A stretch of 34,595 nucleotides of DNA from Streptomyces pseudovenezuelae (lineage in GTDB: Bacteria; Actinomycetota; Actinomycetes; Streptomycetales; Streptomycetaceae): the NCBI RefSeq assembly GCF_029892565.1, contig NZ_JARXVH010000040.1, positions 1 to 34,595 of the forward strand. The letters are read 5' to 3'. The position numbers and the translations under genes are program-made. Shown here piece after piece: positions 18,817-29,688 of the stretch. A model generated the notes under the pieces. That model did no database searches. It was given only the letters and a program-made list of their open reading frames with translations, and was not told the DNA's origin. Positions within the stretch are counted from its first letter, which is position 1; every line of letters begins with the position of its first letter.

Positions 18817-20352
18817 ATGAGATATCGCACCAGAGTGACGGCCCCGGCTGCCGCCCTGATCGGCACCGCCGCAGCCATGACCATCGGCTCCCAGGCCTCC
18901 GCGGCCACCAGGGACGGGGGATCGCCGGGGCCCGAGACGGTGGGGGACGCCGTCTACCCGAGCCTCGGCAACGACGGCTACCGGGTCTCCGCCTACCACC
19001 TCGACCTCGCCTACGACGCGACCACCAAGCTGGTCGACGCCGAGGCGACCCTGAAGATAACCACCACCCAGGCCCTCACCCGGCTCTCCCTGGACGCCCT
19101 GGGCCTGGACATACGCGCTGTCCGTGTCAGCGGCCGGACCGCCACCTTCGAGCAGGTGGGCGAGAAGCTGCGGATCACCCCCGCCCGCCCGCTGCCCACG
19201 AAGGCCCGGACGACGATCTGCGTCGAGTACGGCGCCGACCCGGCCCGTGCCCTCGCGCACACCGCCTGGGTCGTCACGCCGGACGGCTTCGCGATCTGCC
19301 CGCAGCCGAACTCGGCGCACACCGTCTTCCCGTGCAACGACCACCCGTCGGACAAGGCGGACTTCACCTTCCGTGTCACCGCACCCGCAGGGCTGCGCGG
19401 TGTCGCCAACGGCCTGCTCACCGGCACCGAGACGCTCGCCGACGGCCGCACGGCGTACTCGTACACGTCCCGTGAGCCGATGGCCACCGAGCTGGCGCAG
19501 ATCACCATCGGTGACTACGTCATCAGGGACCGGCAGGGCCCGCACGGTCTGCCTCTGCGTGATGTCGTCCCGGCCGCCCGCGCCGCCGCCCTCGAACCGG
19601 CGCTCGCGCTCACCCCGAACCAGGTCCAGTGGCTGGAGGCCCGTCTCGGCGCGTTCCCGTTCGAGACGTACGGGCTGCTGCCCGCCAACACCGACAACGC
19701 GAACGCCTTCGACTTCACCGGCCTGGAGACGCAGACCCTCACCCTGTACAAGCCGAACTTCCTGCTCCAGCCGGAGAAGAGCATCGGCTCGCACATGATG
19801 CACGAGCTGGTGCACTCCTGGTTCGGCAACCTCGTCAGCCCTGGCAACTGGGCCGACCTGTGGTTGAACGAGGGGCACGCCGACTTCTACGGGCTGCTGT
19901 ACCGCTACGAGCGCGGCTGGGCCGACTCCCTCGGGCTGACCACGATGGAAGCCCGCATGAAGGACACCTACGCGCGCGGCGACCAGTGGCGCCACGACTC
20001 CGGTCCTGTGGCCGCGCCCAACGAGGCCAACCTGTTCGACAGCCAGCGCTACCTCGGCGGTGTGCTGGTGCTGTACGCCCTGCGCCAGTTGGTCGGCGAC
20101 GCCGTCTTCGCGGACATCGAGAGCACCTTCCTGGCCCGCTTCCGCAACTCCTCGGCGGCGACGGATGATTACGTCGCCGTCGCCTCGGAGGTCTCCGGCC
20201 AGGACCTGTCGGGCTTCCTGCGCGACTGGCTCTACGGCACGAAGACCCCCCGTATGCCCGGTCACCCGGACTGGACGGTCACCCCGGTGAACTCCACGCT
20301 CGCACCGCGCAGGCGGACGAGCGGGCACCACGACAACTCGGCGACCCTGTAG
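18817..20352 (+). CDS. Secreted M1 family zinc metallopeptidase
   Basis: A protein of 511 residues, shorter than full aminopeptidase N (about 850) because it lacks the C-terminal helical domain, as usual for secreted actinobacterial M1 enzymes. The signal peptide is MRYRTRV, then a hydrophobic stretch and GSQASA (cleavage near residue 29). The zinc motif HELVHSW, with a glutamate 18 residues later (His329, Glu330, His333, Glu352), is complete, and Tyr412 is the likely transition-state tyrosine. The exopeptidase motif GxMEN is GLETQ at this site, as in several related M1 enzymes. ATG 18817 is used because it begins the signal peptide. The gene ends one base before the convergent MscS gene. Confidence 0.9.
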   Translation: MRYRTRVTAPAAALIGTAAAMTIGSQASAATRDGGSPGPETVGDAVYPSLGNDGYRVSAYHLDLAYDATTKLVDAEATLKITTTQALTRLSLDALGLDIRAVRVSGRTATFEQVGEKLRITPARPLPTKARTTICVEYGADPARALAHTAWVVTPDGFAICPQPNSAHTVFPCNDHPSDKADFTFRVTAPAGLRGVANGLLTGTETLADGRTAYSYTSREPMATELAQITIGDYVIRDRQGPHGLPLRDVVPAARAAALEPALALTPNQVQWLEARLGAFPFETYGLLPANTDNANAFDFTGLETQTLTLYKPNFLLQPEKSIGSHMMHELVHSWFGNLVSPGNWADLWLNEGHADFYGLLYRYERGWADSLGLTTMEARMKDTYARGDQWRHDSGPVAAPNEANLFDSQRYLGGVLVLYALRQLVGDAVFADIESTFLARFRNSSAATDDYVAVASEVSGQDLSGFLRDWLYGTKTPRMPGHPDWTVTPVNSTLAPRRRTSGHHDNSATL

Positions 20353-20353
20353 G

Positions 20354-21448
20354 TCACTCGGGGTGGGCGGCGGTCATGTCGCCCACCCCCTCCGGGCTGC
20401 GCTGCTGCGGAATCGACACCGAACCCTGCTGCAGCGCCACCGTCCGCGTGGGCGCCGGGATCCGGATGCCCTCCTCGCGGTAGCGCCGGTGCAGTTGCTT
20501 GATGAACTCGTGCTTGATGCGGAACTGGTCGCTGAACTCGCCGACGCCCAGGATCACCGTGCAGCCGATCCGGGAGTCGCCGAAGGTGTGGAAGCGGACC
20601 GCCGGTTCGTGCTCCGGGAGGGCGCCGCTGATCCCGGTCATCACGTCCGCGATGACCTCCAGGGTCACCCGCTCGACGTGCTCCAGGTCGCTGTCGTAGC
20701 CGACCCCGACCTGGACCAGGATCGTCAGATCCTGCTCAGGACGCATGAAGTTGGTCATGTTCGTCTTCGCGAGCTGCCCGTTGGGGATGACGACCAGGTT
20801 GTTGGAGAGCGCCCGGACCGTCGTCTGACGCCAGTTGATGTCCTCGACGTAGCCCTCCTCGCCGCTGCTCAGCTTGATGTAGTCGCCGGGCTGCACGGTC
20901 TTGGAGGCGAGGATGTGGATGCCCGCGAAGAGGTTCGCCAGGGTGTCCTGGAGGGCCAGCGCGACCGCCAGCCCGCCGACGCCCAGGGCGGTGAGCATCG
21001 GGGCTATCGAGATGCCCAGTGTCTGCAGGACCACCAGGAAGCCGATGGCCAGGACCAGCACCCGGGTGATGTTCACGAAGATCGTGGCCGACCCGGCGAC
21101 GCCGGAGCGGGACTGGGTGACCGCCCGCACCAGACCGGCGATCACCCGGGCCGACGCCAGCGTGACGACGAAGATGAGCACCACGGTCAGCACTTGGTTG
21201 ACGTGGTGCTGGACCGACCTCGTCAACGGCAGCGCGGCGCCGGCCGACGCGACGCCGGCCAGGAACGCCGACCACGGCACGACCGTGCGCAGCGCCTCCA
21301 CGATGACGTCGTCGCCGCTCCAGCGGGTGCGGTCGGCGTGCCGGCCGAGCCAGCGCAGCAGCATGCGCAGCAGGAACGCTGCCAACAGACCGGCGGCCAG
21401 TGCGATTCCGGCGTAGACCCAGTCGTCCAGGGTGAGCGCTCGGGTCAC
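20354..21448 (-). CDS. MscS family mechanosensitive ion channel
   Basis: A membrane protein of 364 residues. Hydrophobic segments lie at about 10-30, 58-75, 83-108 and 122-145. They are followed by the MscS pore-lining helix (ALGVGGLAVALALQDTLANLFAG, about residues 153-176) and a soluble beta-rich cytoplasmic domain with GDYIKLSSGEEGYVEDINWRQTT and the VVIPNGQLAKT motif. It opens under membrane tension to release solutes during hypo-osmotic shock. GTG 21448 has GGAGGTGACCG directly upstream. The 3' end overlaps a 10-bp hairpin that probably terminates the convergent peptidase transcript. Confidence 0.93.
   Translation of the reverse strand: MTRALTLDDWVYAGIALAAGLLAAFLLRMLLRWLGRHADRTRWSGDDVIVEALRTVVPWSAFLAGVASAGAALPLTRSVQHHVNQVLTVVLIFVVTLASARVIAGLVRAVTQSRSGVAGSATIFVNITRVLVLAIGFLVVLQTLGISIAPMLTALGVGGLAVALALQDTLANLFAGIHILASKTVQPGDYIKLSSGEEGYVEDINWRQTTVRALSNNLVVIPNGQLAKTNMTNFMRPEQDLTILVQVGVGYDSDLEHVERVTLEVIADVMTGISGALPEHEPAVRFHTFGDSRIGCTVILGVGEFSDQFRIKHEFIKQLHRRYREEGIRIPAPTRTVALQQGSVSIPQQRSPEGVGDMTAAHPE
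20360..20389 (+). terminator. Hairpin terminating the M1 peptidase transcript, within the MscS 3' end
   Basis: GGGGTGGGCG (20360-20369), a 10-base loop and the perfect complement CGCCCACCCC (20380-20389) form a stable stem eight bases after the peptidase stop codon. It lies inside the last codons of the convergent MscS gene, so one sequence serves coding and termination. Confidence 0.6.
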
Positions 21449-21597
21449 CGGTCACCTCCGACAAGCTCGTGCGCGGCGCGAGTTGCCGCCGGGTACCGGA
21501 TGTGAAGTGTCGTCACGTTGCCACCTGCTCGATACGGGAAGTGCGAGCGTTCATCGTGCCCTATCCCGTACGGCAGTTCGTACCTGACCAGCGCGGA

Positions 21598-23112
21598 TCA
21601 GACAATGCCCTCCGCGAGTTCGGCCTGCTCATGGTCCGATCCGTATGCGGCGGTCCTGGGCGTTCCGTACGAACGGCGGGCGACGTACCACCACACCGTG
21701 GCGAGGACGAGTACGACGGCCAGCGCGACGGACGCGTAGTTCATGGAGTCGACCGTCACCGGCGAGGACTGCGGCAGACAGAACAGCACCGTCACGCAGG
21801 CCACCCACACCACCGCGACCCAGCCGACCGGCTTGCTCCACCGGCCCAGGTGCCAGGGACCCGGCGTGAAGCGGTCGCCCGCGCGCAGTCGCAGCAGTAC
21901 GGGGATGGCGTACGCCGGGGTGATGCCGATGACGTTGATGGCGGTGACCGCGCCGTACGCCGTCGCCGAGTACAGGGACGGCAGCGCGAGCAGGCCGGCC
22001 ACCACCACGGCCAGCCAGACGGCCGCCACCGGCGTCTGGGTGCGGCTGCTGACCTTGCGCCACAGACCGGAGCCGGGCAGGGCGCCGTCCCGGCTGAAGG
22101 CGAACACCATGCGGCTGGCGGCGGCGACCTCCGCGTTGCCGCAGAACAGCTGGGCCACGATCACCACGAGCAGCAGCGCGCTGGCGCCGTCGGTGCCCAG
22201 ACCGTCGAGCAGGATCTGCGCGGGCGGCACCCCGGTGTCGCTGGCGCGCGTGGCGGCGTAGTCCTGGATGGCGAAGGTGAGACCCGCGAGCAGCACGAAG
22301 CCCGCTATCCACGACACCCAGATGGAGCGCACGATCCCCTTCGCCGCCGACACCGAGGCGTTGGAGGTCTCCTCGGAGAGGTGGGCCGAGGCGTCGTAGC
22401 CGGAGAAGGTGTACTGGGCGAGGAGGAGGCCGATCGCCGCCACATAGAGGGGGTTGGACCAGCCGGTGTCGTTCACGAACTCGGTGAACACGAAGGAGGC
22501 GGACTGGTGGTGGTCGGGGACGATCGCCAACGCGCCGACGATGACCGCGACTCCGGCCAGATGCCACCACACGCTGATCGAGTTGAGCACGCTGACCAGC
22601 CGCACCCCGAACAGATTCAGCACACCGTGCAGCAACAGGATCGCGACGAAGATCAGCATCGTCTTGCCCGGTGTCGGCTCGAAGCCCCACTGGATGCTGG
22701 CGAACGCACCCGTGAACAGCGCGGCGCCGTAGTCGATCCCGGCGATCGCACCCAACAGACCGAGCAGATTCAGCCACCCCGTGTACCAGCCCCAACGGCG
22801 CCCGCCGAGCCGGTCGGCCATGTAGTACAGGGCGCCGGAGGTCGGGTACGCGCTGGTGACCTCGGCCAGAGCGAGCCCCACGCACAGCACGAACAGGCCT
22901 ACGCCCGCCCAGCCCCACAGCATCACGGCGGGACCGCCGGCGCCCATGCCGAAGCCGTACAGGGTCATGCAGCCGGACAGGATCGAGATCACCGAGAAGC
23001 TGATCGCGAAGTTGCCGAAGCCGCCCATACGGCGGGCGAGCACCGGCCGGTAGCCGAGTTCGCGCAGGCGCTCTTCGTCGTCGTGCGGGTGGGGACTGCT
23101 CTTGCTCGACAT
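21598..23112 (-). CDS. APC superfamily amino acid permease
   Basis: A 504-residue transporter with 12 predicted membrane helices and the amino acid-polyamine-organocation fold. The N-terminal signature LRELGYRPVLARRMGGFGNFAISFSVISILSG is typical of the amino acid/choline/GABA permease branch, and GYDASAHLSEET is a conserved cytoplasmic loop. The substrate is not readable; GABA, choline or another small amino compound is plausible. ATG 23112 follows GGAGGTTTCC. The upstream hypothetical gene ends only 25 bases before it and reads in the same direction, so the two are probably an operon. Confidence 0.92.
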   Translation of the reverse strand: MSSKSSPHPHDDEERLRELGYRPVLARRMGGFGNFAISFSVISILSGCMTLYGFGMGAGGPAVMLWGWAGVGLFVLCVGLALAEVTSAYPTSGALYYMADRLGGRRWGWYTGWLNLLGLLGAIAGIDYGAALFTGAFASIQWGFEPTPGKTMLIFVAILLLHGVLNLFGVRLVSVLNSISVWWHLAGVAVIVGALAIVPDHHQSASFVFTEFVNDTGWSNPLYVAAIGLLLAQYTFSGYDASAHLSEETSNASVSAAKGIVRSIWVSWIAGFVLLAGLTFAIQDYAATRASDTGVPPAQILLDGLGTDGASALLLVVIVAQLFCGNAEVAAASRMVFAFSRDGALPGSGLWRKVSSRTQTPVAAVWLAVVVAGLLALPSLYSATAYGAVTAINVIGITPAYAIPVLLRLRAGDRFTPGPWHLGRWSKPVGWVAVVWVACVTVLFCLPQSSPVTVDSMNYASVALAVVLVLATVWWYVARRSYGTPRTAAYGSDHEQAELAEGIV

Positions 23113-23137
23113 GCGGAAACCTCCGGGGGAAGGACGG

Positions 23138-24127
23138 TCAGGACTGCTTGCGCGCCGCCGAACTGCGCGCGCGTGCCTGCAGGAAGACCTCCAGCGCCTG
23201 GGCGCGGTCGCCGGGGTCGGTGGCGCGGTGGATCCAGGGAAGGGGCGTCCAGTACGGGCCGAGTGCCTCGAACACCCGGGCCGCGTCCGTGAATTGGAGG
23301 GCGCCCCACAGGGCGTGGGCGAGATGGTTGAGGTCGAGCGGAGAGCGCTCGTCGGTACGGGTGACCTCGAACCAGGAGTGCAGGGCCTGCCGCGTCTCGC
23401 GGCCGGCGTCCTCGGCGACCCAGTGCAGGTCGAGCGCGGCGTCCCGGGCGCCGGTGCGGCGGTAGCGCTCGACGCGCACGTACAGCGGCAGGACGTGCAG
23501 GGCGGAACCGGGCGGCGCCGTGTCCGCGGCCCACTGGGCGAACCCGGTCGCCTCCGCCAGCCGTTCGGCGGGGCCGCGCGCGTACAGGAACTGCAGCATG
23601 CGGTGGTACGCCTCGCGGTTGAACGGGTCCCGCTTGCCGGCCTCCGCCAGCAGACCCCACGGCCCCGGCGGCAGCATGGGCTCGGGCGGTGCCACCCGGT
23701 GCTCGGGCCGCGACTGCTCCCGGTCGAGCGTGGCGAGGGCCAGCAGGCACACCCAGGGGACCGGGTCCTGCGGGGAGGCGCGGGCCGCCGCGGCGCACGA
23801 CTGCCAGGCCTCGCGCCACAGTTCACGCGTACGGCCGTGCTCCTCGCGGTGCGCCCGCAGCGCGCGCTCCACGGCTATCCGGGCGTGCATGACGACGGCC
23901 GGGATACTGTGCGGCTCCTCGTCGAGCCAGGCCCGCACGATGTCGGTGCCGGCCGCCGCGGTGGCGAGCACCTGGGTGCGCTGGGTCCACTGCCACCACG
24001 TGGTGGTGTCGGCGAGCAGCCCGCGCATGGACATCCAGCGTCCGGTGCGCAGGTCCTGGAGGGCGGCGCGCAACGCCGGGTCGTGCCCTGCGGGGTCGTA
24101 GGTGGGACGTGCTCCTTCTCGGGCCAT
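23138..24127 (-). CDS. Conserved hypothetical protein, operonic with the APC permease
   Basis: A 329-residue soluble protein that I do not recognise as a named family. It is rich in Ala, Arg, Trp and Leu and appears almost entirely helical, with repeated WxxW-type and AL-rich segments (TWWQWTQRTQVLATAAAG, PWVCLLALATLDREQ, YHRMLQFLYARGP) that suggest an alpha-solenoid or TPR-like fold. No signal peptide, membrane helix or catalytic motif is visible. ATG 24127 follows a GGGCGGGCGG stretch. Its 25-base distance to the permease gene suggests joint expression. Function unknown. Confidence 0.75.
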   Translation of the reverse strand: MAREGARPTYDPAGHDPALRAALQDLRTGRWMSMRGLLADTTTWWQWTQRTQVLATAAAGTDIVRAWLDEEPHSIPAVVMHARIAVERALRAHREEHGRTRELWREAWQSCAAAARASPQDPVPWVCLLALATLDREQSRPEHRVAPPEPMLPPGPWGLLAEAGKRDPFNREAYHRMLQFLYARGPAERLAEATGFAQWAADTAPPGSALHVLPLYVRVERYRRTGARDAALDLHWVAEDAGRETRQALHSWFEVTRTDERSPLDLNHLAHALWGALQFTDAARVFEALGPYWTPLPWIHRATDPGDRAQALEVFLQARARSSAARKQS

Positions 24128-24302
24128 TCAGCCGCCCGCCCCGTGGTGGAGGCGGGGCCGGGCAGAGTGGAGTAACAAAACAAGGCTCCTGCGGGCGGCG
24201 GTCGAGGAGTGTGCGGTGGGACGGCCGCCACTGTAGAGGCGGAGGTTCCGGTCACTCCACCGGTTTGCTGAGGCTGGCGGATACCAGTGTGTTCAAAGGG
24301 AG

Positions 24303-24425
24303 TTGACCAGTCGTCAGCATTGCTTGACGTGCAGGCGGCGCGGCGGCAGTCTGGCGCGCAGTGATCGCCGGGGGAACCGAGGGGTTTCGGGATTTCGAGA
24401 GTTGGGTCCTTTCGGGTTTTTCGAG
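24303..24425 (+). promoter_or_regulatory. Promoter region and direct repeats before the glycerol-type operon
   Basis: The 357 bases between the hypothetical gene and the kinase gene (24128-24484) hold no convincing gene. A TTGACG/CAGTCT pair with 17-base spacing lies near 24324-24352 as a weak promoter candidate. Further on, TTTCGGGATTTCGAG (24385-24399) and TTTCGGGTTTTTCGAG (24410-24425) are near-identical direct repeats 25 bases apart, in the untranslated leader. They are lower in GC than their surroundings and could be activator or repressor sites. No glycerol regulator gene is in the window. Confidence 0.4.
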
Positions 24426-24484
24426 CTGTACGGCCTTTTTGAGTTCGGCGAGTTTTTCCAGGGATCTCGTTGGGAGACGCAGCG

Positions 24485-25920
<1,436 letters not shown>

Positions 25921-25924
<4 letters not shown>

Positions 25925-27324
25925 CGGTCACCGCGAGCGGCCTGCTGCCCCGGACCGTGTACGACGTCGCGATCGTCGGCGCCGGAGTCGTGGGCTGTGC
26001 GATCGCCCGCCGCCTGGCCCGGCACGCGGACCTCCGGATCGCCCTGATCGAGGCCCAGGACGACGTCGGCCAGGGCACCTCCAAGGCCAACACCGCCATC
26101 CTGCACACCGGGTTCGACGCGATCCCCGGCTCCCTGGAGGCGCGGCTCGTCCGGGAGGGCGCCCGCCAACTCGCCCTCTACGCGGCCGAGTCGGGCATCC
26201 CCGTCGAACCGGTCGGCGCACTGCTCGTGGCCTGGGACGAGGCCCAACTCGCCGTCCTGCCAAGCCTGGCCGAGAAGGCCGAGCGCAACGCGTACCCGGA
26301 CGCCCGCGAACTCGGCACCACCGAACTCTACGCACGGGAACCGCACTTGGGCCCCGGCGCCCTCGGCGCCCTGCACATCCCCGGCGAGAGCATCATCTGC
26401 CCCTGGACGACGACGCTGGCGTACGCCACCCAGGCCGTCCGGCACGGAGTGGACCTGCACCTCAACTCCCGAGTGGAGAAGGCGAGCAGAGAGGACGGGG
26501 TCCACCGCCTGGGCACCACCCGCGGCCCGTTGCGCGCCCGCCGACTCGTCAACGCGGCAGGACTGCACGCCGACACCCTCGACCGACAGCTCGGGCACGA
26601 CGACTTCACGGTCACCCCGCGCCGCGGACAGCTCCTCGTCTTCGACAAGTTCGCCCGCGCCCTGGTCCGGCACATCCTGCTGCCCGTCCCCACGGCCCTC
26701 GGCAAGGGCGTCCTGGTCGCCCCCACCGTCTACGGCAACGTCCTGCTCGGCCCCACCGCCGAGGACCTGCACGACAAGCACGACACCGGCTCCACCGCGG
26801 ACGCCCTGGCGGGCCTGCGTGAACAGGGCCGCCGCATCCTGCCCGAACTGCTCGACGAGGAGGTCACCGCCGTCTACGCCGGACTGCGCGCCGCCACCGA
26901 GCACGAGGACTACCGCATCGTCGCCCACCCCGAGCAGGCCACCGTCACCGTCGGCGGCATCCGCTCCACCGGCCTCACCGCGTCCCTGGCCATCGCGGAC
27001 CACGTGACCGCCCTACTGGCCGACACGGGCCTGGAGTTGACCCCGCCCCGCGACCTGACCCCGATCCACATGCCCAACCTCGGCGAGGCGTTCCCCCGCC
27101 CCTGTCAACGCCCCGAACTCATCGCCGAGGACCCCGAGTACGGCACCCTCGTCTGCCACTGCGAACGCGTCTCCCGCGGCGAGATCCGCGACGCCCTCAC
27201 CAGCACGATCCCGCCCCACACCGTGGACGGCCTCCGCCGCCGGACGCGGGCCCGCTCGGGGCGTTGCCAGGGCTTCCACTGCGGGGCGGCGGTACGGGCG
27301 TTGTTCGAGGGGGTGCGAGGGTGA
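25921..27324 (+). CDS. FAD-dependent oxidoreductase, GlpA-like with C-terminal BFD-type cysteine cluster
   Basis: A protein of 467 residues that begins at GTG overlapping the kinase stop. The N-terminal DAO-type FAD domain has VAIVGAGVVGCAIARRL and the TSKANTAILHTGFD segment typical of glycerol-3-phosphate dehydrogenases. TPRRGQLLVFDK and a C-terminal GGIRSTGLTASLAIADH complete the domain. The last 70 residues carry CHCE, then CQGFHC, a four-cysteine BFD-like [2Fe-2S] binding module that implies electron transfer to a partner protein. Together with the next flavoprotein it probably oxidises glycerol 3-phosphate. It is soluble, with no membrane segments. The stop overlaps the next GTG (GTGA). 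Confidence 0.88.
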
Positions 27325-28535
27325 GGGATGTCGACGTGCTCGTCGTGGGTGCCGGCCCGGCCGGGCTCGCGGTCGCCGCGCGTCTTGCTGTCGCCGGCGT
27401 GGGTCATGTAGAGGTGCTGGACCGCGAGTTGAGGGCCGGGGGAGTGCCACGGCACTGCGCCCACGGCGGGTTCGGCACCTGGCTGAATCCGCTCACCGGC
27501 CCCGCCTACGCCCGTCTGCTCACCACGGCGGCGGCACGCGCGGGCGCGGTCGTGCGCACCGGCGTGACCGCCCTCGACTGGGCGGGCCCCCTGTCGCTCA
27601 CCACCGTCGGCCCCGACGGCCCCGAGACCCTCCGCGCCCGCGCGATCGTCCTGGCCACCGGGGCACGCGAACGCCCCCGTGCCGCCCGGCTGGTCCCCGG
27701 CACCCGGCCCGCCGGTGTCCTCACCACCGGCGAACTCCAGCAGGCCGTCCACCTCCACGGGCAGCGGATCGGCAGCCGAGCGGTCGTCGTCGGTGCCGAG
27801 GATGTCTCCTACGCCGCCGCTGACACCGTGACGGCGTCCGGAGCCGATGTCGTCGCCATGGTCACGGAGTTGCCGTACTCCCAGACCACGCCCGTCCGCG
27901 CCCAAGCCGCCCGACTCCGTCACCGTGTCCCGCTCCTGACCGACACGACGGTCGTCGAACTCCTCGGCCACGGACGGCTGTCGGGCGTGCGGGTGCGGCA
28001 CAGCGCGGGCCGTACGGCCGTACTGCCCTGCGACACCGTCGTGTTCACCGGCGACTTCGTCCCCGACCACGAACTCGCCCGGCGCGGTGGCATCGACCTG
28101 GACCCCGGCACCCGGGGTCCCGCCGTCGACGGCGCCTTGCGTACCTCCCGAACCGGCGTCTTCGCGGCCGGCAGCGTGCTGCACGCCGTGGAGAGCGCGG
28201 CCACGGCAGCGGAAGAGGGAACGCACACGGCCCGCGCCGTCCGGGAGTGGCTCACCGGCACGACCTGGCCGACCGGCGTCCCCCTCACCGTCGCCCCACC
28301 CCTGCGCTGGATCGCCCCGAACCGCGTCACCCCGGCCGACCACCACCCGTACGTCCTGCGCACCACAACCCTCCTGAACCGCCCCCTCCTGCGCGTCACC
28401 CAGGACGGCCGCGTGCTGCACCGCCAGCGCACCTGGACCGCCGTCCCGAACCGCACGCTGCGGCTGGCGGCCGGCTGGGCGAGCGCGGTCGACCCGGAGG
28501 GCGGCCCGGTCGAGGTGACCGCCGGCCACCCGTGA
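27321..28535 (+). CDS. NAD(P)/FAD-dependent oxidoreductase, partner of the GlpA-like protein
   Basis: A 404-residue pyridine-nucleotide-disulfide-type flavoprotein that starts at GTG 27321, inside the stop codon of the GlpA-like gene. It shows an N-terminal FAD motif (VDVLVVGAGPAGLAVAARL), the ATG-type segment IVLATGAREPRAARLVPGTRPAG, and a central domain where the second nucleotide site reads AVVVGAEDVSY. The second FAD segment is GVFAAGSVLHAVESA. The closing domain is unrecognised. In several anaerobic-type operons such a protein pairs with a BFD-containing GlpA-like dehydrogenase, passing electrons to NAD or a quinone. I infer the same role; no redox-active CxxC is visible, so it is not a thioredoxin reductase. 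Confidence 0.85.
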   Translation: MRDVDVLVVGAGPAGLAVAARLAVAGVGHVEVLDRELRAGGVPRHCAHGGFGTWLNPLTGPAYARLLTTAAARAGAVVRTGVTALDWAGPLSLTTVGPDGPETLRARAIVLATGARERPRAARLVPGTRPAGVLTTGELQQAVHLHGQRIGSRAVVVGAEDVSYAAADTVTASGADVVAMVTELPYSQTTPVRAQAARLRHRVPLLTDTTVVELLGHGRLSGVRVRHSAGRTAVLPCDTVVFTGDFVPDHELARRGGIDLDPGTRGPAVDGALRTSRTGVFAAGSVLHAVESAATAAEEGTHTARAVREWLTGTTWPTGVPLTVAPPLRWIAPNRVTPADHHPYVLRTTTLLNRPLLRVTQDGRVLHRQRTWTAVPNRTLRLAAGWASAVDPEGGPVEVTAGHP

Positions 28536-28589
28536 ACGCCCGATGTTTCGCGCCAACCTGACTCGCGCAGGGCTGGGTTGGCCCGGCCC

Positions 28590-28800
28590 GGCTCGCCCCG
28601 GTCTGTTCACGCCGACCTTCCCGCGCGGTCTGTTCACACTGGCCTGCTCGTGCCGACCCCGCTCGCCCCGGCTCGGTTCACACCGGTCTGTTCACATTGA
28701 CCCGGTTCACACCGGCCTTCTTGCGCCGGTCTGCTCACACCGGTCCGCTCGCCCGGCCCGCTCTCACCGACCGGCTCACGCAGGTCCGGTCTCGCGCAAA
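28590..28800. repeat. Degenerate direct-repeat array between glycerol operon and SDR
   Basis: The 435-base gap 28536-28970 has no convincing gene. It contains the repeated word GTCTGTTCAC at 28601, 28628 and 28686, and GTCTGCTCAC at 28729, with CGGTTCACACCGG-type words between them near 28674 and 28704. Spacing is irregular (27, 58, 43 bases), so this is a decayed tandem array rather than CRISPR; no uniform spacers are present. The remaining bases to 28970 show nothing recognisable apart from the SDR ribosome site. Confidence 0.55.
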
Positions 28801-28970
28801 CCGGCCTTGCAGTGGCCCAGGCCTCCCACTGCTCCGCCTCCGCGCACCGCCGATCCCGCGCACCCCCCGACCTCGCACAGTCCAGTCCACCGCGTTGATC
28901 AGCCGGCCGTTGATCCACCCGCTGTGCGAGGCTGAGAATCCCTGACCGATCCCGTACCGAGGGAGAGCCG

Positions 28971-29684
28971 ATGGCAGTCGAGCGCACCGTCCCGCCCGTC
29001 GCGCTCGTGACCGGCGCCAACCGCGGCATCGGGTATGAGGTCGTGCGGCAGCTCGCCGACCGTGGGCATCGGGTCCTGCTCGGCTCGCGCGACCTCGCCA
29101 AGGGCCGTGCCGCCGCGGCCCGTATCGACCCGGGCGGGGAGCGTGTGACCGTCGTCCAGCTCGATGTCTCCGACGAGGCGAGCGTGGCCGCCATGGCCGA
29201 GTGGGTCACCCGGGACGTGGGGCGGGTCGATGTCGTCGTGAACAACGCCGCGATTCTTTACGACACCTGGGCCCAGGCCCGGTCCGCCGACCTCGGTGAG
29301 GTCCAACGCGCCCTGGACACCAACCTGTTCGGCGCCTGGCGGGTCACCCAAGCACTGCTCCCGCTGCTGCGGCGCAGCCCGCATCCACGGGTGGTCATGG
29401 TCAGCAGCGAGGCCGCCTCCCTGCAGTCGATGAGCGGCGGCACCCCCGCCTACGGCGTCTCCAAGGCCGCGCTCAACGCCCTCACCTGCCTGCTCGCCGG
29501 TGAGTTGCGACGGCAGCGCGTTCTCGTCAACGCGATCTGCCCCGGCTGGGTCGCCACCGACATGGGCGGTGGCGGTGGCCGGCCCGTCGCCGACGGAGCC
29601 GCCGGGATCGTCTGGGCGGCGACCCTGCCGGACGGTGGGCCTACGGGAGGCTTCTTCCGGGACGGTAAGCCGGTGCCCTGGTGA
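28971..29684 (+). CDS. Short-chain dehydrogenase/reductase, carbonyl reductase-like
   Basis: A 237-residue NAD(P)-dependent SDR. The cofactor motif TGANRGIG lies at about residue 14, NNAA near 90, the catalytic serine in VMVSSEAAS near 143, and YGVSK near 161. The helix with ALTCLLAGELRRQRVLVNAICPGWVATDM is typical of carbonyl reductases. It ends in GGFFRDGKPVPW, where the tryptophan-rich tail is common in this subfamily. ATG 28971 follows GAGGGAGAG with good spacing. It is a single gene, convergent with the UPF0104-type protein across a hairpin. The physiological substrate is unknown. Confidence 0.9.
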   Translation: MAVERTVPPVALVTGANRGIGYEVVRQLADRGHRVLLGSRDLAKGRAAAARIDPGGERVTVVQLDVSDEASVAAMAEWVTRDVGRVDVVVNNAAILYDTWAQARSADLGEVQRALDTNLFGAWRVTQALLPLLRRSPHPRVVMVSSEAASLQSMSGGTPAYGVSKAALNALTCLLAGELRRQRVLVNAICPGWVATDMGGGGGRPVADGAAGIVWAATLPDGGPTGGFFRDGKPVPW

Positions 29685-29688
29685 TGAA

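Noticed and set aside
28590..28800. CRISPR array
   Set aside because: The repeats are short, degenerate and irregularly spaced, with no cas genes.
28543..28935. Forward frame in the repeat gap as a gene
   Set aside because: It merely translates the degenerate repeats into Arg/Pro/His-rich sequence and has no ribosome site or family similarity.
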